This document shows positions 10,175 to 22,480 of a stretch of 64,000 nucleotides of DNA, one piece after another. The stretch comes from Artemia franciscana (lineage: Eukaryota; Arthropoda; Branchiopoda; Anostraca; Artemiidae). Positions within the stretch are counted from its first letter, which is position 1; each line of letters opens with the position of its first letter. The DNA lies in assembly GCF_032884065.1 (NCBI RefSeq), contig NC_088867.1, positions 29,635,252-29,699,251 on the forward strand. Direction: 5' to 3'. A program made the position numbers and the translations under genes. The notes under the pieces were generated by a model. The model saw only the letters and a list, made by a program, of their open reading frames with translations. It was not told where the DNA came from and searched no databases.

Positions 10175-13100
10175 GTAAGATACAAGTCATACATTTTGAA
10201 TATCTTTGTATATAAAATTTCTTAGCAATAATTTTTTAAGAGTATAAAACGTGTACTTTTGTTATGTTGCATGGAAAAAGTAATATTCTTGTAAGAAAAA
10301 TTTCTTGTTCAGAGTTTTCAGAAGGAGGAAGGAACTAAAACATTTCTCTTTAGTTTTATGGAGCATGAAAGGGTGATTTTAACTGTAAAATCCTAGAATC
10401 ATGTTGTAGTTTCATGAATCGTGTTGTTAGTGTTGTATTAATTGTTCAGTGTTTACGATGGGAACATAATTTTTGCTTATTAAAATGAGTAATTGGTTCA
10501 AATCCTGCTTTTTATGCTGATCCTATATCCCCTTAAGGAATTTTTCTATCATGGACAGTTTTTCTATAATAGTTTATTCAATTTTTTCTTATGGCAAAAT
10601 TTGAGTGTTATAAACTAAGAAAAAACAACGACACCCGAACTGTTTTAAAAGAATAAGAGTGAAGAGTAAAAGTGAATAAAGAATATGTGAGTAAAAAGTA
10701 AAGAGAGAATAAAGAGTAAAAATTTTGTCAATGTTCCATAAGATAAGCTGAAGAATAAACATACAATTTGAGTTGCCTTTCTACCTTTTTCCAAGTATAA
10801 TGATTGCTTCTATAACAAATTCCATTCAGAGCCTTTAATTGGTAGGCCTATGAAACTAAGGAAAAAACCCACCCGATCTGTTAAAAAAAATTAGTAATTT
10901 CTAGTGTAGCCTAAGTGTTTATTCCAAATTAAAAAATATAACTATTTGTTTTACCACTTGCAGTTTTACTTTATTATTCTTTTAGTATTTTCAAAGTGAA
11001 GTTTCTGAAATTGTAGACACTACAACTTCAAAATATTATCATGCACAGCTGTACTTGAGAGAGAAAAAAATCTAGTTTTATTTTGAATTTAATATCAAAG
11101 TTAGATCAGGAAAACTTTGTAATAAGTTAATTATATATTTTTTTTATTTCAAACCACTCCAATTTTGCTGAAAAACAAAACTCAAGTTTCTCTCTAGGTT
11201 TGATTATGATAGAAAATTGCCAAAATGTTGTTATACAAATAATATTCCTAAAAAAAAATCACGTCTGAAAGTTGAGTAAATATAGGATGTCATAATCAGT
11301 TGGCTGCGGTAATTTTGGAGCCTGCTGAAAGATTTGGCCTTATTGTTAGATTGGTTAAGACAAAGCAACTAGCTTACCCATCTTGTGTTGCTACGATCTT
11401 AAAGGAAAGGAAATTCAAGGAAAGTCCCCCTTCCGGCAGAAAACTCCCTTTCATGGAAATTTATCTTCCTTGGAAGATCCCTCCCTCAGTGTATTAATAT
11501 GATCGTATTTTTAAATTTACAAGTATTTGTAAAACTTCCCCGTGGACCATTCTCTCCTGGAGACCCTCCTTGACAATACCCCTTGGAAAATTTTTTCCTC
11601 ATGTAGAATAGCTATAAAATTATTTGAAAAATTTGGTTGAATACCAAATTCAGAGAATTTATTGAAAAAGAGATATCATAATTTCGGAAGTGTGTTAGAT
11701 ATAGAATTCATAATTAATTTACCTGTTACTTGAATATCCAGAAAAGGTGAATAATGTAACTGGAAAGGACTGTCAAATATTTTTGTTGAGGAGTTTCTAA
11801 TGTCAGTCAGCGTGAAAAGTATTAAGCAGGCCTTAGAAAGGGGGGGATTTTATACCTAAAACATTTGCAAGAGTTTACTTGGCAATTTCTAAAGTTTCTT
11901 GGGAATCGAATGAAAAGTGTAGTAATGCATACAGGACACAAACTCATAGACATAAATACGTATGATTTTATATGTATAGACATGCTCAGAAATCTTTAAT
12001 TCCAAGTTAGTGAAAAGGAAACAAAATCCAAGAAATTTGTGTTTGTTGTTTTTAATTTTTGGGACAATGAGTTGAAGATTTTGGAGAGGCAAGGGCCTAC
12101 CCTTCCCTCCTCCTACAATACAGATTGACAATCTAGAATATGGGGGGGGACTTCCTTTTTAACAAATTATTTTCAATGAAAATGCCAAAATAGGTATTCT
12201 ATAAACTAGGGGGTTTACCCCCTTCTGTTTTCTCGTGCGATTGGTGCCCTTTGCTCACAAATCTTTTATACCCTTTTCGGGTGGAAATCTCTCACTATTA
12301 GTGAATGATTTACTTAGTCACTACGTATTTGTTATTCCTGAATTCTGTGATATGATATAAAACACCATTTGGTAAATTCGGGCTTTGATCATTTCGATTT
12401 AGGATAGTTATCTGACCAAAATGAATCAAAGACAAAATTATTACAGATATATTGCCCATTATTACAGAATAAAGAGATTTGGAGACGAATCACACGCACT
12501 CTTGACAAAAAAAGGGGGGGGTCAAAGACAGAATCTAGGATTGACAAAAGAGAGTTGACGACACTGAATTATAGACAGAACGTTCACATTGTTGACAAAA
12601 TGGGTGAGAAAAGGAGCATGCGTGCTGCTGACCAAAGGGGCTGGAGACAGAGCGTGCTCACTGTTGATCAAAGATGACTGGGGAGGGGGGTGGACCTATC
12701 TAGCCCACCTCCCACTGTGATCAAAGGGTGTGTAGGCTATTCAAAATATTGGGTGCTTCCCATAAGGTAATTATCATGGTTTATGCTGTATTTAGCGAAC
12801 CACAGATTGTGAATATCTACATCCATGTCCTTTCTTTAGTAAAAAAAAGAAAAAAAATTGTGTTCATCCTGATGATCCTAACTTGCAACTTCATTTTTTG
12901 TTTAAAGATATAGCTCGTTGAGCATGAAATATACACAATTAATGCCTTAGCGACAATAAGTATATTATCGGATATTTCGAAGTAGGCGGCTAGTAAATTG
13001 AGAAGACGCCTACCGTACATGCCTTTATTTTACAAACTGAAATTTTGAATTTAAAATATACGTCATAAATAAGATTTCAATAAACCATAAGTGATAGAAG

Positions 13101-13772
13101 AAAAAGAAAATGGTGTTCATCATATGAAATATCTAGATACTTGACATTAGTTCTTGCACTTTGAAGACTTCAGACTTAGAATGGCTAGACCCCTAAAAAA
13201 AAAAATCAGAAAATATGTAACTTCTAGTTACGTTGGCAAGGTCCCCATTTTCTGTGACTTAGTGAGCAATTCATGGTACCTGGTATCTTGATCTTCCTCT
13301 GAAATACGAAACACTATTGTAGTAACCTATTCTAATTCTACTGTAACCTGCCCTAAATTTTCATTGTCATGAAATGATGAGCCCTGTATATGTGTTCGAA
13401 ATATCCAGTTAAATAATTTTATATCTATTCACTGTCAATAAAAAGGTTTCATCCTATTTTGAACTGTTTTACTTTCTTCATTGTCAATGCAGTTGTGTTG
13501 GTTTTCATAATTGATTGAAGATGTTTTACTATAGGTCAGGGTGCTCACTATTAAAACAGTTTGTCATAGGAATATAAAATTCAATAAATTTTTGAAGATT
13601 GAGTGAAATCGGTTTAATTTTATAGAATGACTTTTATAACATAACTTATTATTTACTGATAAGCTCAAGTATTTCTAACGTTGCTTATTTGCTGCCTCAA
13701 CTTGTTCAAATGGCAGGCACAGACTCTGTGGCTCTATCTCTAACATTCCTGCGTTAAAAATTTTTTTTTCAG
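10175..13772 (+). other. Intron of the TUT1-like gene (3598 bp)
   Basis: Starts GTAAGA and ends with a T-run and CAG at 13761-13772. It is phase 1, which joins the D-D pair across the junction. Its only recognised content is the minisatellite fragment at 12480-12735. The rest is AT-rich with no coding signal. Confidence 0.85.
12480..12735 (-). repeat. Degenerate minisatellite, reverse-oriented relative of the array at 52.3-53.1 kb
   Basis: Units of roughly 40-50 bp share a GACCAAAG(G)...GGAGACAGAG...GTGC(A/T)C(A/T)CT-GTTGA core (for example 12628-12690). Reverse-complemented, this gives the CTTTGGTC...CTCCGTCTCC wording of the 52.3-kb array. Units are strongly diverged and interrupted by G-runs. 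Confidence 0.55.
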
Positions 13773-14094
13773 ACATTTTTATTCGCTATGCAGATCAGAA
13801 AAAAGAAGGTTTGCCAAAGAAAAAGAAAAAGTTTCGACTACTGCCAGGCGGAATATATCCTGATCATGTAATGATTGCAAAACGCGTCAGAAAAGCACTG
13901 GAACGACATAGGAATTTCCACGATATTGAAGCAATCCCCTTCGCCCGGGTACCAATTGTCAAATTTGTGCATGGACCAACTGGCATCAAAGGCGATATTC
14001 AGTCATCCGTTTGTTGTGGTGTGTTCAATTCATTGCTGTTGAGGACGTTGTCAGAGTTGGATCCTCGGGTGAAACAAATGCTCATTCTTATCAG
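13773..14094 (+). CDS. TUT1: TUT1/Star-PAP-like nucleotidyltransferase, exon with basic insert and third catalytic Asp
   Basis: The acceptor is T9-CAG and the donor AG/GTGACT, with phases 1 in and 2 out. It encodes residues 76-183. A lysine cluster P-K-K-K-K-K-F-R (90-97) could serve as a nuclear localisation signal or RNA contact. It sits where vertebrate TUT1 has a long low-complexity insert. V-P-I-V-K-F (135-140) and T-G-I-K-G-D-I (145-151) form the strand carrying the third catalytic aspartate, D150. The following F-N-S...L-S-E-L-D-P-R-V wording is close to TUT1 and less like mtPAP or TUT4/7. Confidence 0.87.
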
Positions 14095-15162
14095 GTGACT
14101 CATTACAAGATACACATTTGTTCGAATTTTTGCTGTTCTTTCATCAGTTGTGAAGAATCGTAAAATACAAAACTTAAACTGAACAGATAATGATGAAATA
14201 TGATACTTAAAACAGCTGTGTTTGAACTGCCAAAATGTTTCATCCAAACATTCATGGTCTTTTCCATTTCTTTCTTTAGTTAATAGCATTATTGGCCAGA
14301 TCTAAAACGGGAACTCTTTTTCATCTCCCCTCTTTAGGTATTATGAATACCTGATTTCTATTCTACAAATTTACGTTCATTAGAAATTTCTATGATGAAT
14401 TAATGACTTGTTTGCATTTTCCCTTTGATCCTTCACCCTTTTGTGTTTAAATAATCTTTCCCGTCTAGCCGTAAGCGATTCGTGCCTTCAGCGTTCGCCA
14501 AAAGTTAGATAAAACCAGTCTTCTTTTTTTTCACGGCTTAGGTTTTGCGTGACGTAAATTTTTATCAAATATAAAATATGTTTGCGAAGCCTAATTGGGA
14601 AATAGTTATATAGATAAGTTTATATCAATGAAGATCAATACCGTGCCAATGAAAAGGCAGGAGAGACATCAAGTGTTATCTGCCGTAACATAAAGTTTTC
14701 GGGTGAGATATTGCATTGTTCCCACAATAGGATGGGTATTTTCTGGGCCTGAAATTCTTGCTTAGCAAATGCTCAACTTTGACGATGTGTAGTAAACCTC
14801 AATATTTTGACAGGATTCAAGACTGAAAAAAGGAAGGAGAAATATAATTTGAACAATAACATGATTGCTACTACCAAAAGAGAAAAAAAGCGGACAAAAG
14901 ACTAGAATAAAGAACAAATTACTTTAAACTCCTGCATTTTACAGCCTTCAAATACCAACTTTAAACGCCTTAAACATTTTTTTCAAAGTAATTTAAATAT
15001 TTTTCAAATGAAGATGCTTAAGTTTTGTGCACAGAAATAAATTGAACAAATAGGCTCATAAGCTAAGATATAAATCCCATGAATCACCCTTCTCATTTTT
15101 CGAGGAAAAATTCTCCTATCGCAGAAGCGCACAAAACAAGGATTTACCTTCTTTCTTCCTTC

Positions 15163-16560
15163 TTACTACTACTACTACTATTAATAACTCACTGCAACAC
15201 CAATCCGTCTGAGGCCAACACAGCTACGCTCTTCCTTCATCCTAATCTATTTGAAAGCCTCCCCTTTTACACCCTCCCAAGCTTCCCTTTAATCTTTCCT
15301 TATGACATGCTCCCGTCCCATTCGGGGACGAAATGCTTTTTGTTTGGCCCAAGACGGTTGGCTTTCAAGGATTATAGTTGGCAAACTGTCATTCTTCGTC
15401 CACAGAACGTGTCCTAGCCATCTCAAACTTTCTTTCATTATAGCCATAGAGAGCAGGATTGAACCACACTTATCGTACAGCTTATCCGTAGGCAATTTCT
15501 CTGGAAAATATCTAGCAAATCCTCCTCCGTCTTTTGGTGAGCCCACGCCTCCAAACTATACCTGACCACTGTCATCATTGTAGCTTCCAATATTCTAATC
15601 TAGAAATTCCTAAAATCATTAGGTACTTCCTTCTTTTCAAAAATCTTCTGTATTTCACTTCATAACCACATAATTCAAAAAATTCTTTAACGATAATATC
15701 GGGATCTGAAGCCTTTTCAATTTTTAATCCTTTTGGTACTTTTGGTAATTCTTCCTCATAAAATAGGTCTTCCTTCACATCCAAAATGTCACAAACTTTT
15801 TCGTTATTTTCTGTATCTTTTCCTGTAACTCTATCACGGTTTTAGCACATTCTCAATATGTTCTCTCCATCTCTGTTCAACTCTTCCTTTATCACTAATT
15901 GTGGCCCAGTTCATTTCTTTAATTGGAGCAAGTTCAGATTGACCATTCTCTCTCAATTTATTAACATACCAGTACAATATTTTAATATTATGTCTTCTTG
16001 CTGCATCTTCCAGATCTTCAGCGATTTTATCCTTGGCTTCCACTTCACGCTTTTATATTTTGATATTTTTTCCACTTTTAATACATTCCTCTTATTTTCA
16101 TTTGATTTATCACTCGAATAATTCTTGTACAAGTCCTTTCTCCTCTCTATTAAACAGAAGCATTTTCACTAATATTCCTAGGTTCGTTTCTAATTTTCTT
16201 CCCAAAGATGCCATCAGCCACTTCACAAGCTATTTTCCTAAAATTGTTTCATCCATCTTCTACATTGTCAAGTTTTAGACTGTTTCTGTTTGTTATTCAA
16301 CTGTTCCTCGTAAGTTTCTCTTAAATTCTCATCTTGGAGTTTACCAACGTCATAGCTTCCCGGAAGGTAAATTTCCCCCTAAACCTAGAAATATACCCAT
16401 CCTAAATTTCAGCTTTAGGTTATCCCTAGCCACTACTAGATGGTGATCTGTACTTTAACATCAATAACAGAACCTCTGTATACCCTAGCATTTTTTATCG
16501 ATCCTGCCAGTCTTCGGTTCTCAATAACAAAATCAATATGGCTAGGTGTCTCACCATCAT
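15163..16560 (-). mobile_element. RTE-type LINE remnant with (TAG)n tail, reverse orientation in TUT1-like intron
   Basis: Read right to left. An endonuclease C-terminal signature lies near 16500-16560 (Y-S-H-D-G-E-T-P-S-H-I-D-F-V). A linker follows at 15834-16050 (E-D-A-A-R-R-H-N, W-R-E-H-I-E-N-V-L) and 15575-15784. It then jumps to the extreme C-terminus at 15289-15546 (Y-D-K-C-G-S-I, L-R-W-L-G-H-V-L). The RT palm is missing, so the copy is internally deleted. The 3' end is a run of TAG trinucleotides (CTA on the plus strand, 15163-15181), as expected for RTE elements with microsatellite tails. Related tails occur at 41335-41358. Confidence 0.75.
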
Positions 16561-16599
16561 GTGAATACCCTTTCTTCTTGCTATAGGTTCGTTTTGTCT

Positions 16600-16752
16600 C
16601 AAGACCATAATTTTAAGTTTTCTCTTCCCTTAAAGATTTTCATAGGTAAATCCAGTCGTCGGTCTTGCTCTTACTAGAGCAAGACCATAATCATCTCTCT
16701 TTCCTTCAAGATTTTCATAGGTAAATCCAGTCGTCGGTCTTGCTCTTACTAG
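16600..16752. repeat. Short tandem duplication, ~75-80 bp unit
   Basis: A block starting CAAGACCATAAT at 16600 is repeated from 16680. The inner 44 bp (16634-16677 and 16709-16752) are identical. It lies at the upstream side of the RTE remnant and may be part of its endonuclease-coding region. Confidence 0.85.
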
Positions 16753-19143
16753 CTGTGGTCTAATCAATTTCTGATTGATTTACTCCTAAGAAAGGACTAT
16801 TGCTCTTTCTTGGTTTTAAGTTTTAGAAGGATTTTCTGAAAAATCACAAATCAGTTAAAATGCAATCGCATGTTGATTTGTCTCTATGGTAGGCTACTGT
16901 AAGTGATTATTGTAAAGTGAGAGGTATGAGTGGCGGATGTAAAAGGGAAGGAGACAGTTATGAAATCGTTGGAGCTGAAGCAGATCATATTAAACGTGGG
17001 AATAACCCGATTACTACGATAGGTACTATGATTATGCTATAGTTGTTCGGAAGACTATTAAAAAAATTTACTACTACTAACGCGTAATAAAACTAGATTA
17101 CTTAAAAGCGGTTTTTTGATCCAAACACCAAAAACCAAAAGTAGAGAGGGATATTAAATTTGGAATGAGCCGAAAATACATCATATTGGAAATCAAGCTT
17201 AAAGCGCACAGAAATTATTGTCAACAATGAGGTCAAATTTGAAACGAAGAGGAATTACTACAAGCCACAGGGGCTGCCACTCTTGAATCCTTTTAAGAAT
17301 AGTGGCACTTGGGCTTAACAGAAAACTTTTTTGAACATTGTGTGTTTGTGTTTTTGTTCACTGTATAGTTTCATTGAAAAGAATTATGGCAGTCATTAAT
17401 TAAATTCTATGAAATTGAACAATCGCTGATTTGACTAACTGAAGCAAACTTCAATTAAAAATTCCTGCTAGAGAGCCATATTTAGTATTGGCTCATTAAA
17501 AGACAGAATGAGCAAAGTAATTGCTAATATTCGCTTATTTTGATTCAGTTTCGTTATTTTTTCTCTTTGTTTCTTTTTTTCTTCGCTCTTCCAAACCCTT
17601 CCTGTTCCTAGCGATTTTTTTTTTTATTTCACGCCGTCTTTCTGGGTTCGAGCTTGCTCACCTAATGAGGAATAATTTATTTTCTCAATAATCTCTTTGT
17701 GTAATATCCGTCAATAATGAAAATGAAAGAAAATACAGGACTAGTAATAATAATAATTTATTTGTGACCCACTTGAAACATTGGAGTATAAAAACAAACA
17801 TACAGAAAAAAAAAAAAAAAAAAAAAACAACTTCTGATAACACATTAAGTTATTGTAGAAAACATTTTAGAAGATCCTGAAAAGGGTTAATAGTAAAATG
17901 TATCGAGCCGGATAGTTTCTGGTGTAGCATTTTAAGTTTATTTAATAAATCTGGAGCCCCGAAATTTGTTACCATATTTATTACCATAATATTTCAGCAA
18001 TATTTTAATTTGCAAATCCAGTGGTACTAGTGCTGAGTACCAAAATTTATGAGTCATTGTTGCGGTATACATCGAATAAGTAATAAACCATTTGTTAATT
18101 TATGGATTTATTTATAAAGTGTAAAACACTATTTGACTTTTATTTAAAAACACCTACTAGGCTATGGCAAGATACAAAACACTAAAGATAATTAGTAAAC
18201 AAATGAAGATATTACCGACATAATAGGATTTACATAAAAACTAACCCGTGATGCCATACAATTTATGCCGCATTATGCATACCCCGAAAGCTTTCTGGTT
18301 GCATAATAGTATACTAATATTCACTCCCAATAACGTTAACTAGCAAATAAGCACCGTATTCCCCATACCCAAGTATTTTATTTCTTAAATCCTTCTGTGT
18401 TTCATGCTCACACATAAATGAAACACTTTCATTCATACTCTCACACATTTGGCATAGATAAATCCCTTTTTTTATAGCATTCACAATTTAATTCTTTTTT
18501 CCTCCGAGAGTCAACATATCAACCCTGAGTTTGAGCCCATTTTAGAGCCTCTCTTTCTAGAGCCACCTTAAAAACAAAAGATCTTTCCCAAGCTTCCTTG
18601 ACCCTACAATATATGCATTTGTCACAAATTATGCTATTTCCTTCTCTTCTCGGCATGTTGAAATTCTTTGGTCTCTGAAAATATTTTAAACCTATTTTGA
18701 ATTCTTACCATTTTGTATGAGAGGGCTTTTTGTTTTGAAATGGTAATATGACAAAAATATTACTCGTGTAGTAGGACCAGAGCTATATTTTGAGTCCTGG
18801 TCGTAAACCACTTTTGAAAATTTCCTCTCGAGTTCAGGCTTGCTATTGCATGCCTGATTACGATTATGCATGACACAATGTATTTGCAAAAAAAAAAAAA
18901 AAGCTGGAGTTACCCAACTAGAACTAATAGATGTACTGTTGATGTATATTTGCATTTTATATGTAGTTTTTTTTAAATGGTTGGAAGCATTTACGATACC
19001 GTATTTTTCTTCATTAAATCACAAAAATTCCTAAATTGATAAACGTCATATTTCCTCTATTTATTGGGATGACTTTCTTGCTGCTCTATTATGGAATGAT
19101 TTGATCCATTGGAAAATATTATTTTAATGCCTTTCTTATTTAG

Positions 19144-19879
19144 ATACTGGTTTAAACTACTTGGAATGAGCGGTGGTACAGACAGGAAACGCTTCTTTTC
19201 CAACTATGCAGTTTGCCTGCTCGTCATTCTGTTCCTGGCGGCTGAAGGTGTTATACCGGCTGTTCAAGATTTAGTGAAACCAAATAATCATGTATCTCTT
19301 GAAGACGACTGGCACTTTGATTTTGATACTAATCCAACATTTATTGCAGAAAACAGAACTTCAATCCGTTTTCTTTTGCGCAACTTCTTCATGTTTTATG
19401 GAAAAGAAGTAGATTACTCGACCTATGTCCTTTCTGTATTAGATGGAATGTCACTGCCGAAAGAGAATTTTAAAAATTTGGATCTTCCATCGTCTCAGTC
19501 GTTGTATGTTGACAGAGTTAAAAACAATGCATGTGATGCAATTAATTTAAAGTGTCAAATAGCTTTACAAGATCCATTTGAACTGAACAATAATTTGACA
19601 AGGTTATTTTCGAAGCCCTCACTAGAACGATTTCAGCAGTGTTGCCAAGTTGCAGCAGAGGTTCTTGAAACGAGTAGTGAAAAAGACTGTCTGAAAAAAT
19701 TATTTGATGTGAGTGCTTATCCCAGCTTGCTAAATCCTAGAAAGCGTGAACAGCCAGATGAAGATGGCACGGAGCAGCCAATTGGAGACGAGGGCAGAGG
19801 CGGTGCAAGAGGGAACAAGAAAAAGAAACGAAATAACAGAAATACGTGTATACAATTTAAACAGCTGGTTTTGCCATAG
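19144..19879 (+). CDS. TUT1: TUT1/Star-PAP-like nucleotidyltransferase, terminal exon (central and PAP-associated domains)
   Basis: The acceptor TTTAG ends at 19143; the reading is open to TAG at 19877-19879 and gives residues 183-427. It begins R-Y-W-F-K, then F-F-S-N-Y-A-V-C-L-L-V-I (nucleotide-binding region of the central domain). D-D-W-H-F follows, then the PAP-associated signature L-Q-D-P-F-E-L-N-N-N-L, then Q-Q-C-C-Q-V-A-A-E. These match TUT1 order. The end is charged and basic, with a K-K-K-K-R run near 19820, and stops soon after. Vertebrate TUT1 has a longer C-terminal tail, so this protein is compact or another donor is used before the stop. No strong polyadenylation signal was found close by. 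Confidence 0.87.
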
Positions 19880-20466
19880 ATTGGTTATAATCTGTTATCT
19901 ATTCCTTCACGTGGACCACCGTGTGTTTTATTTTTCTTGCCAATGTTAAGTTTCTTAAAGAGAATCGGAATAGCTTTTGCTGGAACTAATCTTTTCTTGG
20001 ATTTTGGACTCTTAAGATTTGATTCCTTGAGGGCTTGAATGCATTAAGGGACGGGCCCTGAAGTGCATTATAAACTTTCAAAGAAGCTATTTTTATGAAA
20101 ATGGACCTGAACTTCTGTTTCCTTGTTATTACGGGTTGAAGCCAGCATCCCTGAACCAGAATATGGCGCCCCCTGAAAGTTATTCCTGTATATTTATCTC
20201 CGCGGCTTGTAAAAATTTACTTTAAAAACAATCGTCTGGTTGTTCTTTTTTTTTCGATTTTTTTACGTATTTTTTAATGGCAAGAAGAAAAAAACACTAG
20301 GGGCTGTTGACAATTTTCTAGGATTTATGTTTTATTTGAACCTTTTGATTGATGTGATTTCGTCCATTGTTCGACACAAAATGATTGCGTAGCTTTATAG
20401 GAACACTGAAATCGTTATGCTTGCGCTTGCGCAAGAAGAAAAATTATGTTTGTACATAGCAATAGC
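19880..20466 (+). other. Likely 3' UTR/downstream sequence of the TUT1-like gene
   Basis: Non-coding and AT-rich. A variant polyadenylation hexamer, ATTAAA, occurs at 20767-20772, beyond the tandem repeat. No canonical AATAAA is close to the stop. The true transcript end cannot be placed from sequence alone. Confidence 0.4.
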
Positions 20467-20690
20467 GATATACATTTACATGCGCATGTTTTTGTTTTTT
20501 TATATTTCGCTAAACGAAATACATTTACATACGCATATTTCTGTGTATTTTATATTTCGCAAAACGAAATACATTTACATAAGCTTGTTTCTGTATATTT
20601 TATATTTCGCATAACGACATACATTTACATAGGCATGTTTCTGTATTTTTTATATTTCGCAAAACGAAATACATTTAAATAAGCCTTTTG
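20467..20690. repeat. 50-bp tandem repeat, four full units plus a partial
   Basis: Units begin at 20467, 20516, 20566, 20616 and 20666 (partial). Each contains ATACATTTACAT, then GCATGTTTCTGTAT, then ATATTTCGCAAAACGAA with minor changes. The TTTCG...CGAAA words make a small hairpin at every unit junction. Open frames here on the plus strand only reflect the repeat. Confidence 0.95.
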
Positions 20691-21699
20691 ATTTTTTATT
20701 CTTAGATGCAACGAACATTCTTAGCGTGTTTGCTGCATATATTGGGGAGCTTTAACATGCAATAATATTAAAGAACTGAAATTAAGATTGAATGAGAAAG
20801 CAAAAATGACAGGGGTCTTTTCCTGAAAAAAAAACTTAATCACCAGGGATGTAATTATTAGTTTCTAAATTTCTTTTTTAATCAAAAATGTATTATTTCT
20901 CCTGCAAATATTGCTGCACATCAGTAGAATAGCTCATTCAGATCAGAGGGGCACGTTTCAGAAATTGACACCTCTCCAGACACTGTCCTTGACTAAATTC
21001 AAAATGACCTTGCCGATAGAGTGGTTGATTTACATACTCTTGATTTTAGTATAATAATATTAATCATGGACATTAATCTAACAACTGGTTTTCTTCCAAG
21101 ATCGGTGACCTTTTTATTTATTTGCGTTTATTTTTTGTTGGAAATTTTAGATAACCCAAAACCGGTTTTCAAGACTCTTCAGTTATGTATTTGAGCCCCC
21201 TAAATTTTATGCGTTTCTTGGAACGGCGTTGATGAAGAGTTTATGTTTTATTTTCTTCGTTTCTAAATAAGAGACTGTACTACCTTGATTTCTGGTTTCA
21301 CAATATTTTTCCTCTCCTCTCTTTTTTTCTCTCTTTACAAGAGCAAATAGGCATCTTAATAATTATTTTAAATGGATATTGTAAAGTTTGTGGAAAAGAG
21401 CATTATTTTTTTTATGTATATATTAGGCATGCAAGTGTAAATTTTCATAAATTCTTCATAGAATGTAAATTACAATATTGCGTGAAAGCCACAGCTCTCC
21501 GTGGACAAATCTTGAAGCCTTTTCAGATTTTAAAAGACATATTTTTCTTGACTTCGAATGAAGGTCTAAAGGCGGCGGCTGTAGAATTTCTATGGTATGG
21601 TCCAAGATGATTAAAAAATTTTATATATTTTTTGGGCTTTAAAATATTAAGCCAATAACCGATCCTTATATCTTACGTGCTTTGGATGTATTTTCCCAT
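20691..21699. other. AT-rich intergenic sequence
   Basis: Nothing recognised on either strand. It lies between the 50-bp repeat array and the first SINE. Confidence 0.55.
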
Positions 21700-22028
21700 A
21701 CCCTTTGCCAACCATTTAGCAAGGACTGACGCACTGGGTTGGGAATCCTTTGTCCGAGGGGCATGGGTTCGATTCCTCGCGTGACCGGTTATTTGGTTTG
21801 GGACGGGGGTCATTGCCGTGTGGCTCTGTAAGGTCACCCAGAGCCAACCCAGCTCTAAATGGGTACCTGGAGAAATCCGGTGAAGTTGAGCAGGAAGGGT
21901 GTGCGAAAGCTCAGGATGGCTGGCCATCAACCCCCAATGGCACTTCCTGGCTGAAGGGCCGCAAAACGGAGATCATCACCGCCAGTTTGGACCTTGAGGA
22001 TCTAGTGCCGTCATACTTACTTACTTAT
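21700..22028 (+). mobile_element. tRNA-derived SINE (family 1) with TTAC tail
   Basis: A perfect pol III B box (GGTTCGATTCC) sits at 21766-21776 in a tRNA-like head. It is followed by a ~240-bp body whose 3' part matches the fragments at 672-787 and 2525-2632 (for example GGAGATCA, CAGTTTGGACCTT). The end is TACTTACTTACTTATT. The 5' boundary is approximate. Open frames on both strands here are incidental. Confidence 0.85.
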
Positions 22029-22321
22029 TTTTCTTTTTTTAGTTTCGGGTTCTTTTTGAAAAATGAGATGCTTTATAGCCCAAAAATAAGTACACGAGTA
22101 GAATAGAGTCTGAAGAAATCCTTTGAATTAATTCAAATGCTGCAATTGGCATTTACGGCCATAAAAGGTAATTTTTGCAATCAAAGCTGCAACAATCAAC
22201 TTTCAACAGGAGATGATACCTCCAACCAAAAATAAATATACTTAACATGCTTTCATTACGAAGGATATAAAAGACAAAGGTCAACCCTTGATATAAACAT
22301 AATCGCATTCATGTCACACAA

Positions 22322-22480
22322 CCTGTGGTAGTACAGCGGGTTCGATTCCGGCCGCTGCAAGGCTGGGCGACAGGTTTGTAACCTGTCCCTGTAGGAAGAC
22401 CGAGCAGCTGAAACGTCGGAAATAATCCGTCGACTCCCTATGCGACATCAATGACTTTGAAGAATCTCTATCCTATCTTT
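22322..22480 (+). mobile_element. tRNA-derived SINE (family 2), apparently 5'-truncated
   Basis: A second perfect B box (GGTTCGATTCC) at 22339-22349 is preceded by a short tRNA-like head. It is followed by an unrelated body containing GGTTTGTAACCTGTCCC and CGAGCAGCTGAAACGTCGGA. The body differs from family 1, so this is a separate SINE family. No clear target-site duplication was identified. Confidence 0.7.

Larger units (their letters stand above)
14095..19143 (+). other. Intron of the TUT1-like gene (5049 bp)
   Basis: Bounded by GTGACT and TTATTTAG, and phase 2 (an arginine codon is split AG/A). It contains an RTE-type LINE remnant in reverse orientation (15163-16560), a short tandem duplication (16600-16752) and an A20-type tract near 17807-17827. 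The remainder shows nothing recognised. The 14.5-kb stretch and 17.8-19.1 kb are plain AT-rich sequence. Confidence 0.85.

Noticed and set aside
11300-11497. Plus-strand frame between two TUT1-like exons, considered as an alternative exon
   Set aside because: No similarity to the family and inclusion would break the consistent phase between the flanking exons.
20417-20682. Plus-strand frames downstream of the TUT1-like gene
   Set aside because: Periodic translation of the 50-bp tandem repeat.
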